Below, in pieces: positions 18,277 to 26,922 of a DNA stretch of 64,000 nucleotides. Origin of the DNA: Rhizobium sp. BK376 (lineage in GTDB: Bacteria > Pseudomonadota > Alphaproteobacteria > Rhizobiales > Rhizobiaceae). The position numbers and the translations under genes were made by a program. The stretch's first letter is position 1, and each line of letters starts with the position of its first letter. Location of the stretch: the NCBI RefSeq assembly GCF_004341625.1, contig NZ_SLZG01000014.1:62001-126000 (forward strand), in the 5' to 3' direction. The notes below the pieces were generated by a model, which was not told the DNA's origin, did not search any database, and was given only the letters and a program-made list of their open reading frames with translations.

Positions 18277-18301
18277 GCGGCCGGGGATTAGGCCCGGCCG
18301 C
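18277..18301 (-). terminator. Terminator-like hairpin at the end of the cyd operon
   Basis: A perfect 9-bp GC-only stem (GCGGCCGGG and its complement) with a 7-nt loop begins 9 nt past the cydX stop on the minus strand. The following minus-strand sequence is ATGCCTTT, a poor U-tract, so the structure may stop transcription inefficiently or protect the 3' end. It separates the cyd operon from the molybdoprotein gene. Confidence 0.6.
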
Positions 18302-18309
18302 GATATGTA

Positions 18310-18423
18310 CTAGCTGCGCTTTTTCTTCTTCGCTTCGTCATCCATCAGTTCGTACCATATAGCGTTGAGGACGGCGAAGGCGGCTGCCAGGGGCAGGCCC
18401 AGGAGCCAGGCGAAATACCACAT
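18310..18423 (-). CDS. cydX: CydX, small subunit of cytochrome bd oxidase
   Basis: A 37-residue protein read by eye because it is very short. It begins MWYFAWLLGLPLAAAF, has one membrane helix (about residues 4-23), continues IWYELMDD and ends in a lysine-rich tail (AKKKKRS). The N-terminal WYFAWLLG is the CydX/YbgT hallmark, and the gene lies 18 bp after cydB with GGAAAGGAGAATGAA upstream of its ATG. CydX binds at the CydA interface and stabilises the heme groups of the bd quinol oxidase. Small genes of this kind are often missed by automatic annotation. Confidence 0.92.
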   Translation of the reverse strand: MWYFAWLLGLPLAAAFAVLNAIWYELMDDEAKKKKRS

Positions 18424-18441
18424 TTCATTCTCCTTTCCGGG

Positions 18442-19596
18442 TCAGTAGGCGTGACCGCCCTTGTCGTTGACAGTATCTGCATCGACCTTGCCCCAGAGCA
18501 CCCGGTAGACCCAGCTCGTGTAGGCGAGGATTATCGGCAGGAAGATCACGACCACGACGAGCATGGTGAACAGCGTCGTGTGGCTGGATGAGGCATCCCA
18601 GACGGTAAGGCTCGATCTCGGATCCAGCGACGACGGCAGGATGAAGGGGAACATCGAGAGGCCGACAGTCGAAATGATACCGAAGATCGACAGCTCGCTG
18701 AACATCATCGTGGCGCCCGGGCGCCGCGCCAGCATCAGGAGGAATGCCGCCATCGCGCCGACGAAACCGAGGATCGGAGCGATCAGCATCCAGGGGTGCG
18801 TGCTGTAGTTGGCAAACCAGATGCGCGAACCGCGATCGACCGTCTTCAGAAGCGGGTTGGACGGCCCGATCGTGCTGATCTCGCTGGTGATGCGATAGCC
18901 ATCGATGCCGTACCACAGAAAGAGCCCACCAAGCGCAAAGAGCACTATGACGACAAGTGCCGCGAAGCTGCCATAGGTGCGGGCGCGTTCAGCGACCGGA
19001 CCGGATGCCTTGAGCTGAAGCCAGGCGGCGCCATGCATGATGAACATGGCGACGGACAACAGGCCGCAGAGCAAGGCATAGGGGTTCAGCAGCCCGAAGA
19101 ATGAGCCCTCGTAGAAGATGCGCATGTCGTCGGCGAAGCGGAAGGGTACCCCTTGCAATACGTTGCCGACCGCAACGCCCAGGATCAGCGACGGCACGAA
19201 GCCACCGATGAACAGGGCCCAGTCCCAACCCGCTCTCCAGGCGGCGCTGTCACGCTTCGAGCGGTACTTGAAGCCGACCGGGCGCAGGATGAGCGCAAAG
19301 AGGATCGCAAACATCGCCAGATAGAAGCCCGAGAAGGAGACGGCATAGAGGGGTGGCCACGCTGCAAAGATCGCGCCGCCGCCCGTTATCAGCCACACCT
19401 GGTTGCCTTCCCATACGGGGCCGATCGTGTTGATGGCGACGCGCCTTTCGGTGTCTGTTTTTGCCACGAATGGCAGCAAGGTACCAACGCCGAGGTCGAA
19501 GCCGTCGGTGGCGGCAAAGGCGATCAGCAGCACGCCAAGCAACAGCCACCAGATCATGCGTAATGTTCCATAGTCGATAAGTTCGTGCAGGATCAT
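18442..19596 (-). CDS. cydB: Cytochrome bd ubiquinol oxidase subunit II
   Basis: A 384-residue inner-membrane protein (E. coli CydB has 379). It has the expected N-terminal motif AFAATDGFDLGVGTLLPF, then TIGPVWEGNQVWLITGGGAIFAAWP, eight to nine hydrophobic helices and a C-terminal PIILAYTSWVYRVLWGKV. CydB supports the heme-bearing CydA subunit in the oxygen-scavenging bd oxidase. It follows cydA by 6 bp and precedes cydX, so the three are co-translated. Confidence 0.96.
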   Translation of the reverse strand: MILHELIDYGTLRMIWWLLLGVLLIAFAATDGFDLGVGTLLPFVAKTDTERRVAINTIGPVWEGNQVWLITGGGAIFAAWPPLYAVSFSGFYLAMFAILFALILRPVGFKYRSKRDSAAWRAGWDWALFIGGFVPSLILGVAVGNVLQGVPFRFADDMRIFYEGSFFGLLNPYALLCGLLSVAMFIMHGAAWLQLKASGPVAERARTYGSFAALVVIVLFALGGLFLWYGIDGYRITSEISTIGPSNPLLKTVDRGSRIWFANYSTHPWMLIAPILGFVGAMAAFLLMLARRPGATMMFSELSIFGIISTVGLSMFPFILPSSLDPRSSLTVWDASSSHTTLFTMLVVVVIFLPIILAYTSWVYRVLWGKVDADTVNDKGGHAY

Positions 19597-19602
19597 GGCG
19601 TG

Positions 19603-21183
19603 TTACTCCGCAGCGGAAACGAAGGTTTCGGGAATAAGTTCTGCTTCCGGTCTGTCGTCAGGTTCCGGACCTTTGCGGATGGCCCTGATCATCAGGGTCA
19701 TCTCGATGATGATCAGCACCGTATAGAGCGCCGCAAAGCCGATGATCGTCAGCAGAACCGAGCTGGCGCCGAGGCTCGAAACGCCGGCTGCGGTCGGCAG
19801 CACGCCTTCGATGATCCAGGGTTGGCGGCCGAATTCTGCGACGACCCAGCCAAGCTCGATGGCAACCCAGGGCAGAGGGATCGCGAAGACTGCGATCCGA
19901 AGCAGTGGTCTATAACGATCGAGCTGCCTGCGGGCGGAGAGCCAGAAGAAGGTCATCATCAGCAGGATGAAGAACAGGCCGAGTCCGACCATGATGCGGA
20001 ACGACCAGAACAGCGTTGGCACGTTGGGAATAGTGTCGCGAGCTGCCTGTGTGATCTGCTCGTCCGTGGCTTGGCGGGGATCGTCGACATAGCGCTTCAG
20101 GAGAAGGGCGTAGCCGAGCTCGTGGCCGAGATCCTCGAACGAGGAACGGACTTCCGGCGCCACAGCGTCAAGCTTCGGCGCCGAGCGGATCTGCAGCAGC
20201 GCGTCGTAAGCCTTGATGCCGTCACGGATACGCGTCTTGGCCTGTTCCTCCAGCTGATTGATGCCGGGGATTTCCGTGGTGAGCGAACGCGTGCCGATCA
20301 ATCCCATCACCCAGGGAATATGGACGGCGAAGTGCGTCTCGCGGGCCTGCTGATCCGGGAAACCGAAGGCGGTAAAGGCTGCAGGCGCCGGCTCGGTGTT
20401 CCACATGCTTTCGATGGCGGCGAGCTTCATCTTCTGGTTTTCAGTCGCCAGATAACCGCTCTCGTCGCCGAGGACGACGACCGAAAGCGCGGAGGCAAGG
20501 CCGAAGGAAGCAGCAACCGTCATAGAGCGCTTCGCAAGTTCCACGCTACGGCCGTTGACGAGATACCAGGCCGAGACGCCGAGGACGAAAACGGAGGCGC
20601 AGACATAGCCAGCCGAAACCGTGTGAACGAATTTCGCCTGGGCGACCGGATTGAACACGACATCGTAGAAGCTGGTGATCTCCATGCGCATGGTCTGCGG
20701 ATTGAGTGCAGAGCCAACGGGGTTCTGCATCCATCCGTTTGCGATCAGGATCCAGAGTGCGGAGAAGTTGGACCCCAGCGCGACCGCCCAAGTCGCCGCC
20801 AAGTGCCCGACCTTCGACATCTTCTCCCAACCGAAGAAGAAAAGCCCAACGAAAGTCGCCTCCAGGAAGAAGGCCATCAGCCCCTCGATCGCCAGCGGCG
20901 CGCCGAAGATATCGCCGACGTAGTAGCTGTAATAGCTCCAGTTCATGCCAAACTGGAATTCCATGACGATGCCGGTGGCGACGCCAAGGACGAAGTTGAT
21001 GCCAAAGAGCGTGCCCCAGAATTTGGTCATCTGGCGCCAGATCTGCCGCCCGGTCATGACATAGGTGGTCTCCATGATGGCAAGCAACACGGATAGGCCA
21101 AGCGTCAGCGGCACGAACAGAAAGTGATAGAGCGCAGTCATGGCGAACTGCAGGCGCGACAGCGCCACAATGTCGAGTTCCAT
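19603..21183 (-). CDS. cydA: Cytochrome bd ubiquinol oxidase subunit I
   Basis: A 526-residue protein from ATG 21183 with GGGAGAAAGAC upstream. The N-terminus MELDIVALSRLQFAMTALYH carries the heme b595 ligand His20. The GRQPWIIEGVLPT motif of the quinol site is present near residue 440. A long periplasmic Q-loop (with IPGINQLEEQAKTRIRDG and LGYALLLKRY) matches the L-type bd-I oxidase of E. coli rather than the short-loop cyanide-insensitive type. It oxidises quinol and reduces O2 to water under low oxygen without pumping protons. It lies 82 bp downstream of cydC in the same operon. Confidence 0.96.
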   Translation of the reverse strand: MELDIVALSRLQFAMTALYHFLFVPLTLGLSVLLAIMETTYVMTGRQIWRQMTKFWGTLFGINFVLGVATGIVMEFQFGMNWSYYSYYVGDIFGAPLAIEGLMAFFLEATFVGLFFFGWEKMSKVGHLAATWAVALGSNFSALWILIANGWMQNPVGSALNPQTMRMEITSFYDVVFNPVAQAKFVHTVSAGYVCASVFVLGVSAWYLVNGRSVELAKRSMTVAASFGLASALSVVVLGDESGYLATENQKMKLAAIESMWNTEPAPAAFTAFGFPDQQARETHFAVHIPWVMGLIGTRSLTTEIPGINQLEEQAKTRIRDGIKAYDALLQIRSAPKLDAVAPEVRSSFEDLGHELGYALLLKRYVDDPRQATDEQITQAARDTIPNVPTLFWSFRIMVGLGLFFILLMMTFFWLSARRQLDRYRPLLRIAVFAIPLPWVAIELGWVVAEFGRQPWIIEGVLPTAAGVSSLGASSVLLTIIGFAALYTVLIIIEMTLMIRAIRKGPEPDDRPEAELIPETFVSAAE

Positions 21184-21264
21184 TTGTCTTTCTCCCACGG
21201 TCCCACGGGGTTCGGTTACACACCGCCTATCAATGCGGCATGGTCATGCACTTGAACTGTCGTC

Positions 21265-22956
21265 TCAATCGGGCCTTAGCCCGTCGAGTGCGATATCGAA
21301 TTCGGGTTCACCGCGCCGTGCAGTGGCGATGATCCGGCCTCGGTCGAGGATCGCGATGCTGTCGGCAATTGCCGCTTCGCGCCGGATGTGTGTGGCGATG
21401 ACCAGGGATCGGCCCTGCGACCTCTGGACGAGCCGATCCATGACATCGCGGGCCGTCTCTCCATCCAGGCTTTCAGTCGGCTCGTCGAGAAGCCAGAGTG
21501 GCGTATCCCGCAACAGCAGACGGGCGAGCGCCAGGCGCCGCGACTGCCCACCAGACAGTCCGAGCCCGCCTTCGCCGAGCCGGGTATCGAGCCCCTTTGG
21601 CAACACGTTTACATCGGCCAGCAGCCCGGCAGCGGCGAGAGCATCACTGAGCTTGCTGTCGATGGCTGCCGGATCGGCGAGGCGAAGATTGTCGCGCAGC
21701 GTGTCCTGAAAGAGTTCGGTGCGCTGCGTCAGCAGAGTTGCGCGCTGCGTTTCGAGCAAACCGCCATCCGGAGCCATTTCGCCGGCAATGAGTGCCAGCA
21801 AAGTGGATTTGCCCGCGCCACTCGCGCCGATGAGGGCCAGCCGTTCGCCAGCCGCGAGCGAAAGCGTGATGTCACGCAGGGCCGGATGGTGCGCATGCCG
21901 GTGCTGCACCTTGATCCGGTCGACGCGGAAGGCACTCCCATCCGTTGGAACGGCGATAGGAGGAGAAGCTTCTTCCGGCGCAAGGCGAGGGCCGATACGC
22001 TTGGCGGCAAGCACGGTGCGGCCGAGTTCAAGCGCGCCACGGCGCAGCGCCGCGAAAGGTTCGATTGCGGCAAGGGCGACGAGCAGGCCGAGTGCCGCAA
22101 CGGGCGCCGTCATTTGTCCAGCCTCCGAAAGCGCTGCAACCGCAAGGAGCGTACCTGTCAGCAGCACCGTTGAGGCAAGACTGAAGCCGAAGGCACTGGC
22201 GCTTTCGATGCGGTTCAACGCGTCGTCGGCGTCCGCCAACCGATACTCCGCATTGCCGATCGCGATCCGCTGCGCTTGCAGCCGCCCGGTCATGGCAAGG
22301 TCCGTCTGGCCGGCGACGAGGTCAATGACGCGCGAACGCAACGCCTCGATCGTGTGTGCCCTGCGGCGCGCTGGCGCGAGAGCCTTTCGTCCGGCAAGGA
22401 ACGGGATACCAAGACCTACCGCAGTCAGGAAGAGGCCTGCCGAAAGACCGAATAACGGCTCTATCAGGCCAAAGGCCAGGCCGACGCCGAGAGCAGAGAG
22501 AACGGCCACGCCGGCCGGGACGAGAACGCGCAGATAGAGGGAATCGAGGGCGTCGATATCAGCAGTCAGCCGGAAGAGCAGCTTCGCCGGCCGATGCAGC
22601 AGAAGCGCAGCCGCCCCTGGCGTCGCCCAGCCGCGAAAGAGCCTTTCGCGCAACGATGCCAAAACCCTCAAGGTGGCCTCATGCGTGGTCAGTCGCTCGC
22701 CGTAGCGCGCAGCCGTGCGACCAATCGCCAGCAGGCGGATGCCGGCCGATGGGGCGAAAACATCGAAGGCTATTGCGCCTCCAGCCGAAAGCCCGGCGAA
22801 GGATGTTGCGGTGATGAACCAGCCTGAGAGGCCCAGCAGCGCGATACCTGCCGTGACGGTCACGAAGGACATCAGCGCACCGAGCAGCAGCGCGCCGCCA
22901 TGCTGGCGCATGAACAGCCGCAGGATCGGCCGGAGGGATCTGATCATCTGGCTCAT
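21265..22956 (-). CDS. cydC: Thiol reductant ABC exporter subunit CydC
   Basis: A 563-residue half-transporter: six membrane helices (about residues 20-300), then an ATPase domain with Walker A IGASGAGKSTLLAL, signature GLSGGQSRRLALARLLL and Walker B LWLLDEPTESLD. CydC pairs with CydD to export cysteine/glutathione and probably heme-related ligands to the periplasm, which is required to assemble cytochrome bd. Its start overlaps the cydD stop by 4 bp. Confidence 0.95.
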   Translation of the reverse strand: MSQMIRSLRPILRLFMRQHGGALLLGALMSFVTVTAGIALLGLSGWFITATSFAGLSAGGAIAFDVFAPSAGIRLLAIGRTAARYGERLTTHEATLRVLASLRERLFRGWATPGAAALLLHRPAKLLFRLTADIDALDSLYLRVLVPAGVAVLSALGVGLAFGLIEPLFGLSAGLFLTAVGLGIPFLAGRKALAPARRRAHTIEALRSRVIDLVAGQTDLAMTGRLQAQRIAIGNAEYRLADADDALNRIESASAFGFSLASTVLLTGTLLAVAALSEAGQMTAPVAALGLLVALAAIEPFAALRRGALELGRTVLAAKRIGPRLAPEEASPPIAVPTDGSAFRVDRIKVQHRHAHHPALRDITLSLAAGERLALIGASGAGKSTLLALIAGEMAPDGGLLETQRATLLTQRTELFQDTLRDNLRLADPAAIDSKLSDALAAAGLLADVNVLPKGLDTRLGEGGLGLSGGQSRRLALARLLLRDTPLWLLDEPTESLDGETARDVMDRLVQRSQGRSLVIATHIRREAAIADSIAILDRGRIIATARRGEPEFDIALDGLRPD

Positions 22957-24722
22957 GCGGCCACCTCCTGCATCTCCATGCCCAGGCGGATCGTGCGGTT
23001 CATTCTTGCGGCCAGCACCGGGTCGTGCGTGGCGACGATCAGCGTGCGGCCTTGTGCCAGCGCCAGGAGGCTCTCGGTGATCTCGCTTGCCATTTGCCCG
23101 TCCAGATGCGCGGTCGGTTCGTCGGCGAGGATGATGTCGGCGCGGGGATTGGCGGCTGCGCGAGCGAGCGCCAGTCGCAAAGCCTCTCCGCCCGAGAGGC
23201 CGATACCACCTTCGCCGATCAGTGCTTTGCCGCGCGATTCCTCGATGTGCCCGAGATACATATGATCGATGGCTTGTCGGACGGCATCGGTGGTGATCTC
23301 GGGGCGGCCGAGCGTGATGTTGCCGAACAAGGTGCCGGCGAAGACATGAGGGCGCTGGCCGATCCAGGCCATGCGGTGGCGCAGAGAGTGCGCGGTGACG
23401 TCGCTGAGCACCGTATCATCGATCTGGATCGTACCGCTGTGGGCCGCTGCCAATCCGGCAATCAGGGACAGAAGCGTCGTCTTTCCCGAGCCGCTCGCGC
23501 CGAGCAGCGCGACATGTTCGCCCGGTCGAACGGCGAGACTGAAGTGATTGAAAATCGGCCGCCGGTTTGTCTCTCGCGAGTAATTGAGACTCTCGATGCG
23601 GATTGCGGGTGGTGACTGCACAGGCGGAATTGCGGCTGCGTCTTCGGCACCGCTGGCACCAAGCAAAATCGGGGCCTCCGCGGACAGTTTGTCCAACGCA
23701 TCCAGCGCAGCTTCGCCCGCCGCCCGATCGTGCCAGACAGCGGAAAGCTCGCGTAGGGGCTCGAAGAATGCCGGAGCCAGCAGCAGGATGAACATGCCCT
23801 GCGTCAGGCCGAGCTTGCCTTGCCAGGTGCCGACATCGATCGAACCGAGCAGGCCGAAGCCGACATAGACCGCCGTGGCTGCCACGCCGAGAGCGGCAAA
23901 AAGCTCCAATACGGCAGAGGACAGAAAGGCGATCTTCAGCACCGCCATGGTACGCACCCGCAGCGAATCCGCATCTGCGCGCAGCCTCAGCGCCGTCGCA
24001 TCAACGGCATCAAGGGCGCGAATCGTTGCCAGCCCGCGCAGCCGATCGAGAAGAAATGCATTGAGACCGCCGGTCTCGGCGAGCTGCTTTTCGCTCGCCT
24101 CCTTGGCGCTCCAGCCGATCAGCGCCATGAAGACCGGGATCAGTGGCGCTGAAAGAAGGAGTATCAGCGCAGCTACCCAGGAGATTGGCAGGACGCAGAC
24201 GAGGATAGCCAAGGGCACGAAACTCGCTTTCATACGGGCCGGCAGAAAGCGCGCAAAATAGGGCACGGTTGTCTCGGCCTGTTCGGCGAGAAGGCTGGCG
24301 GCAGCGCCGGAAGCAGGTCGATCAATATCGAGCGGTGAACGGGCAGCGAGCGCTTCCGCTGCTCTCTCGCGTCGCTGTGTTAGCTCGGTTCTTGCGGCCC
24401 GGAAGGCCATGCGCATGCCCATAGCGTCAAGGCCGGAGCGCAATATGCCCAGCGCAAGAATAGATGCAGCCGCCGGCGCAACAGCGGCAAGGCCGCCGCG
24501 ATTGACGATCGCGCCAACGCTCCAGGCAAGCAGCGCCGCCTGCGGAATCCAGAGTGAGGTCCCCAATGCCTGGACCAGAGCCGCCCGCGGCAGGCCCTTG
24601 GGCTGCGAACGCTTCGGCTTTCTGTAACGGGGAGGCGCCCCGGCCGGCTCATCGGTCGCGTGCGGGTTCCTTGTCCGCCGCCCCTTGGGCGCAGCACTGG
24701 CATCGAAGAAAGCGCTGGCCAT
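22953..24722 (-). CDS. cydD: Thiol reductant ABC exporter subunit CydD
   Basis: The protein has 589 residues from ATG 24722, which has AAGAGG 8 bp ahead. A GTG nine bases further up overlaps that site and is less likely. It has an unusual basic, proline-rich N-terminal extension of about 45 residues (KGRRTRNPHATDE...PPRYRKPKRSQPKG) before the first membrane helix. The ATPase domain has LLGASGSGKTTLLSL, GGIGLSGGEALRLALARAA and ILADEPTAHLD. It forms the heterodimer with CydC. It is the first structural gene of the operon, 5 bp after the regulator. Confidence 0.94.
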   Translation of the reverse strand: MASAFFDASAAPKGRRTRNPHATDEPAGAPPRYRKPKRSQPKGLPRAALVQALGTSLWIPQAALLAWSVGAIVNRGGLAAVAPAAASILALGILRSGLDAMGMRMAFRAARTELTQRRERAAEALAARSPLDIDRPASGAAASLLAEQAETTVPYFARFLPARMKASFVPLAILVCVLPISWVAALILLLSAPLIPVFMALIGWSAKEASEKQLAETGGLNAFLLDRLRGLATIRALDAVDATALRLRADADSLRVRTMAVLKIAFLSSAVLELFAALGVAATAVYVGFGLLGSIDVGTWQGKLGLTQGMFILLLAPAFFEPLRELSAVWHDRAAGEAALDALDKLSAEAPILLGASGAEDAAAIPPVQSPPAIRIESLNYSRETNRRPIFNHFSLAVRPGEHVALLGASGSGKTTLLSLIAGLAAAHSGTIQIDDTVLSDVTAHSLRHRMAWIGQRPHVFAGTLFGNITLGRPEITTDAVRQAIDHMYLGHIEESRGKALIGEGGIGLSGGEALRLALARAAANPRADIILADEPTAHLDGQMASEITESLLALAQGRTLIVATHDPVLAARMNRTIRLGMEMQEVAA

Positions 24723-24727
24723 TGGGC

Positions 24728-25303
24728 TCACCTCTTGTCCGCAGGATTGGGACGGCGGCGACCCAGGGATACGACGCGATCCTTCGCTTCCAGCAATTTT
24801 GTTACTTTAGCACCAAGCGATAGTAATGTCGCGAGCCTATCAGTTTCCAGTTGCCGAACATCATCATACCAATTGGTAAGTTGCTCTATCAGTCCGTGCA
24901 TTTCGTTCATGCGCACCTGCGCATATCGCTCGTCCTCGGTAGAGGGGCGCTGCATCAGGATTTCGCGGAGAACCGAGAGGGTTGGATCGACTTCGCGCTT
25001 CTTCCGCTCCTCGGCGAGCGTCCTGAGAATCTGCCAGACGTCCTCCGGCGTGGTGAAGAAGTCGCGTCGGTCGTCCGGCTTGTGCCTGAGCAACACGAGG
25101 TTCCAGGTCTGCAGTTCGCGCAGGCTCATGGAGACGTTCGAGCGCGAAATGCCGAGGGCGTCGACAATCTCTTCGGCGCAAAGCGGCGAAGGCGAAACGT
25201 AGAGCAGGGCGTAGATCTGCCCGACCGTGCGATTGATGCCCCACCGCGAGCCCATTTCGCCGAAGTGAAGCACGAAGGATTGGACGAGGGGAGGGAGGTT
25301 CAT
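24728..25303 (-). CDS. GbsR/MarR-family regulator leading the cyd operon
   Basis: The protein has 191 residues from ATG 25303 (MNLPPLVQSFVLHFGEMGSRWG). A further 15 codons are open to an ATG at 25348, but that start lies inside a large inverted repeat. Winged helix-turn-helix residues: PSPLCAEEIVDALGISRSNVSMSLRELQTWNLV, then DDRRDFFTT. The C-terminal half is helical (LTNWYDDVRQLETDRLATL) and probably dimerises. It is the first gene of the cyd operon and therefore probably controls it and itself, most simply by binding the repeat at 25316-25355. The inducing signal is unknown. Confidence 0.85.
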   Translation of the reverse strand: MNLPPLVQSFVLHFGEMGSRWGINRTVGQIYALLYVSPSPLCAEEIVDALGISRSNVSMSLRELQTWNLVLLRHKPDDRRDFFTTPEDVWQILRTLAEERKKREVDPTLSVLREILMQRPSTEDERYAQVRMNEMHGLIEQLTNWYDDVRQLETDRLATLLSLGAKVTKLLEAKDRVVSLGRRRPNPADKR

Positions 25304-25315
25304 GGCGATTTCAGC

Positions 25316-25355
25316 CTCTACAGTGATTTCAGTAATTTCTGAAATCACTGTAGAG
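25316..25355. promoter_or_regulatory. Perfect 17-bp inverted repeat, putative cyd operator
   Basis: CTCTACAGTGATTTCAG at 25316-25332 is repeated exactly as its complement at 25339-25355, with a 6-nt A/T spacer. It lies 13 bp upstream of the regulator's preferred ATG. Length, symmetry and A/T-rich centre fit the binding site of a dimeric winged-helix protein. In RNA it would also form a long hairpin in the leader. The operator role is inference. Confidence 0.7.
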
Positions 25356-25457
25356 AATATCGCGAATTTGCCAATCGGTATTTCGCAACTGCGTCACTCT
25401 GCGCAGGTTGCAGACTAGCGCTGTGCCATCCTGCCTTTCGAGACAGGTTACAACATG

Positions 25458-25471
25458 CTGATATCGATCAA
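25458..25471 (-). promoter_or_regulatory. FNR/FixK-like box upstream of the cyd operon
   Basis: On the minus strand the sequence is TTGATCGATATCAG. It matches the FNR/FixK/FnrN consensus TTGAT-N4-ATCAA at 9 of 10 defined bases. It lies about 155 bp upstream of the regulator start codon. A microaerobic activator here would suit a bd oxidase, but a single near-consensus box can be coincidental. Confidence 0.45.
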
Positions 25472-25520
25472 ACTTTCGGAAGTTTGCACTGCAAAAGAAA
25501 TAGCCATCGCCGCCAGCAGG

Positions 25521-26312
25521 TCACGAGGCCTTGGCTTCGAAGGCGGGGGCGAAATCACCCAGCGACTTTGCGTGCAGGATCATTTCCCCGATATCCTGTT
25601 GGACAATGGCCTCAAGGTCGGCGAAGCTGTCGATGACATAATAGATCGGCTGGACGATATCGATCCGATAGGGGGTCCGCAGCACGCTCAACAGGTCGAA
25701 TGGCCTGAATTCGCAAGCTTTTCCTTCCATCGCTGCCTTCGCTTCGCTGGGTGAAGAGACGATGCCAGCGCCGAAACAGCGGCGCCCCTCCGGCGTATTG
25801 ATCAGGCCGAATTCGACAGTGAACCAGAAGATGCGGAACAGATGCCAGGAATAGCCCTTGCCGAGGCGGACGGCGGTTTCGCCGAAATGCCGCACGAAAT
25901 TGGCATAGCTCTGGTTGGTCAGCAGCGGGCAGTGGCCGAAGACCTCGTGGAACAGGTCGGGTTCCTCGATATAGTCGATATGTTCACGACGGCGCAGGAA
26001 GGTTGCGAGCGGGAATTTGCCTTGGGATAGAAGTTCGTAGAAGCGCGATGGCGGAATGAGCGCAGGCACACCTTCGACGCCGAAGCCGGTGGTTTCGTTC
26101 AGACGTCGGTTGACATCGAGGAGCTGGGGCACCTTGTCTGGCCTAAGGCCCAAGGTTTTGACGCCCTCCAGATATTCCTTGCAGGCCATACTAGCCAGCA
26201 GCTTGATCTGCCGTTCATAGAGCTCGCCCCATATCACATCCTCTTCGGTAGTGTAGGCATAGAAGCCGTCCGGGCCGGGCAATTTGGCGGTGTAGCTGCT
26301 TTCCTTCGGCAT
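25521..26312 (-). CDS. phhA: Phenylalanine-4-hydroxylase
   Basis: The protein has 263 residues from ATG 26312 with GGGAGG upstream; the 56 codons before it are not family-like. It is a bacterial monomeric pterin-dependent aromatic amino acid hydroxylase. The iron ligands are His122, His127 (FHEVFGHCPLL) and Glu167 (WFTVEFGL), and a pterin-contact segment TTGFGVEGVPALIPPSRFY is present. It converts L-phenylalanine to L-tyrosine. No PhhB pterin dehydratase is visible next to it. It is divergent from an Lrp-type regulator, and the homogentisate genes follow 1.2 kb away. Confidence 0.95.
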   Translation of the reverse strand: MPKESSYTAKLPGPDGFYAYTTEEDVIWGELYERQIKLLASMACKEYLEGVKTLGLRPDKVPQLLDVNRRLNETTGFGVEGVPALIPPSRFYELLSQGKFPLATFLRRREHIDYIEEPDLFHEVFGHCPLLTNQSYANFVRHFGETAVRLGKGYSWHLFRIFWFTVEFGLINTPEGRRCFGAGIVSSPSEAKAAMEGKACEFRPFDLLSVLRTPYRIDIVQPIYYVIDSFADLEAIVQQDIGEMILHAKSLGDFAPAFEAKAS

Positions 26313-26386
26313 ATGCTGATCCTCCCTGGAAACTGCGGTTTTCTTGCAATTATGCTCCGGGGGTTGAGGGTTTTCTTTTCTTTTAT

Positions 26387-26396
26387 GCTGGCCAGC
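26387..26396. promoter_or_regulatory. Palindrome in the phhA/Lrp intergenic region
   Basis: GCTGGCCAGC is a perfect 10-bp palindrome roughly midway in the 124-bp gap between phhA and its divergent Lrp-type regulator. The position suits an operator, but Lrp sites are usually longer and A/T-rich, so this is weak. Confidence 0.25.
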
Positions 26397-26436
26397 GACA
26401 TAGTGATGAAAAATATCTTCGGCTTCGGGGCCAGTC

Positions 26437-26898
26437 ATGAAAGAATCTGGGACTTTCAATCGCAAGCTCCTGCAACTCATTCAGGCCGACGGCAGTCTTT
26501 CGCTGGCGGAACTGGCGGAAAGCGCCGGCATGTCGCAAAGTTCAGCCTGGCGGAAAATCCAGGAACTGGAATCGGACGGCGTCATCCGCAAGCGCGTGAC
26601 CCTGCTCGATCCGTCAAAGCTCGATCTCAAGCTCTGCGTGATCGCGCATGTGACGCTGGAGGATCATCACGAAGAGGCGGTGGCATCCTTTGCCTCGGTC
26701 GTGCTGGAGAGGCCGGAGATCATGGAGTGCTACGCGCTTTCAGGCGCCTTCGACTACATGCTGAAGATCCGGGCAAGCGATGTGGAAAGCTATGAGGCCT
26801 TCATGACCCGCTACCTCATGCGCAACCCGCATGTGCGTACGGTCGTGTCGAGCTTCGTGCTGCGCGAATTGAAATTCTCCACCGAACTGCCGATCTAG
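26437..26898 (+). CDS. Lrp/AsnC-family regulator next to phhA
   Basis: A 153-residue protein. The N-terminal helix-turn-helix is NRKLLQLIQADGSLSLAELAESAGMSQSSAWRKIQELESDGVI and the C-terminal RAM/AsnC ligand domain contains VLERPEIMECYALSGAFDYMLKI. It is transcribed divergently from phhA across a 124-bp gap, so it is the likely amino-acid-responsive regulator of phenylalanine hydroxylation, possibly sensing phenylalanine or tyrosine. The helix-turn-helix begins almost at residue 7, as in other short Lrp proteins. Confidence 0.9.
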   Translation: MKESGTFNRKLLQLIQADGSLSLAELAESAGMSQSSAWRKIQELESDGVIRKRVTLLDPSKLDLKLCVIAHVTLEDHHEEAVASFASVVLERPEIMECYALSGAFDYMLKIRASDVESYEAFMTRYLMRNPHVRTVVSSFVLRELKFSTELPI

Positions 26899-26922
26899 CC
26901 GTTCATAACCGAGGCGCCAAAC

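Noticed and set aside
19585..21096. A 503-codon frame antisense to cydA
   Set aside because: Translation is polar and Asp/Glu/Arg-rich, typical of the opposite strand of a membrane protein gene.
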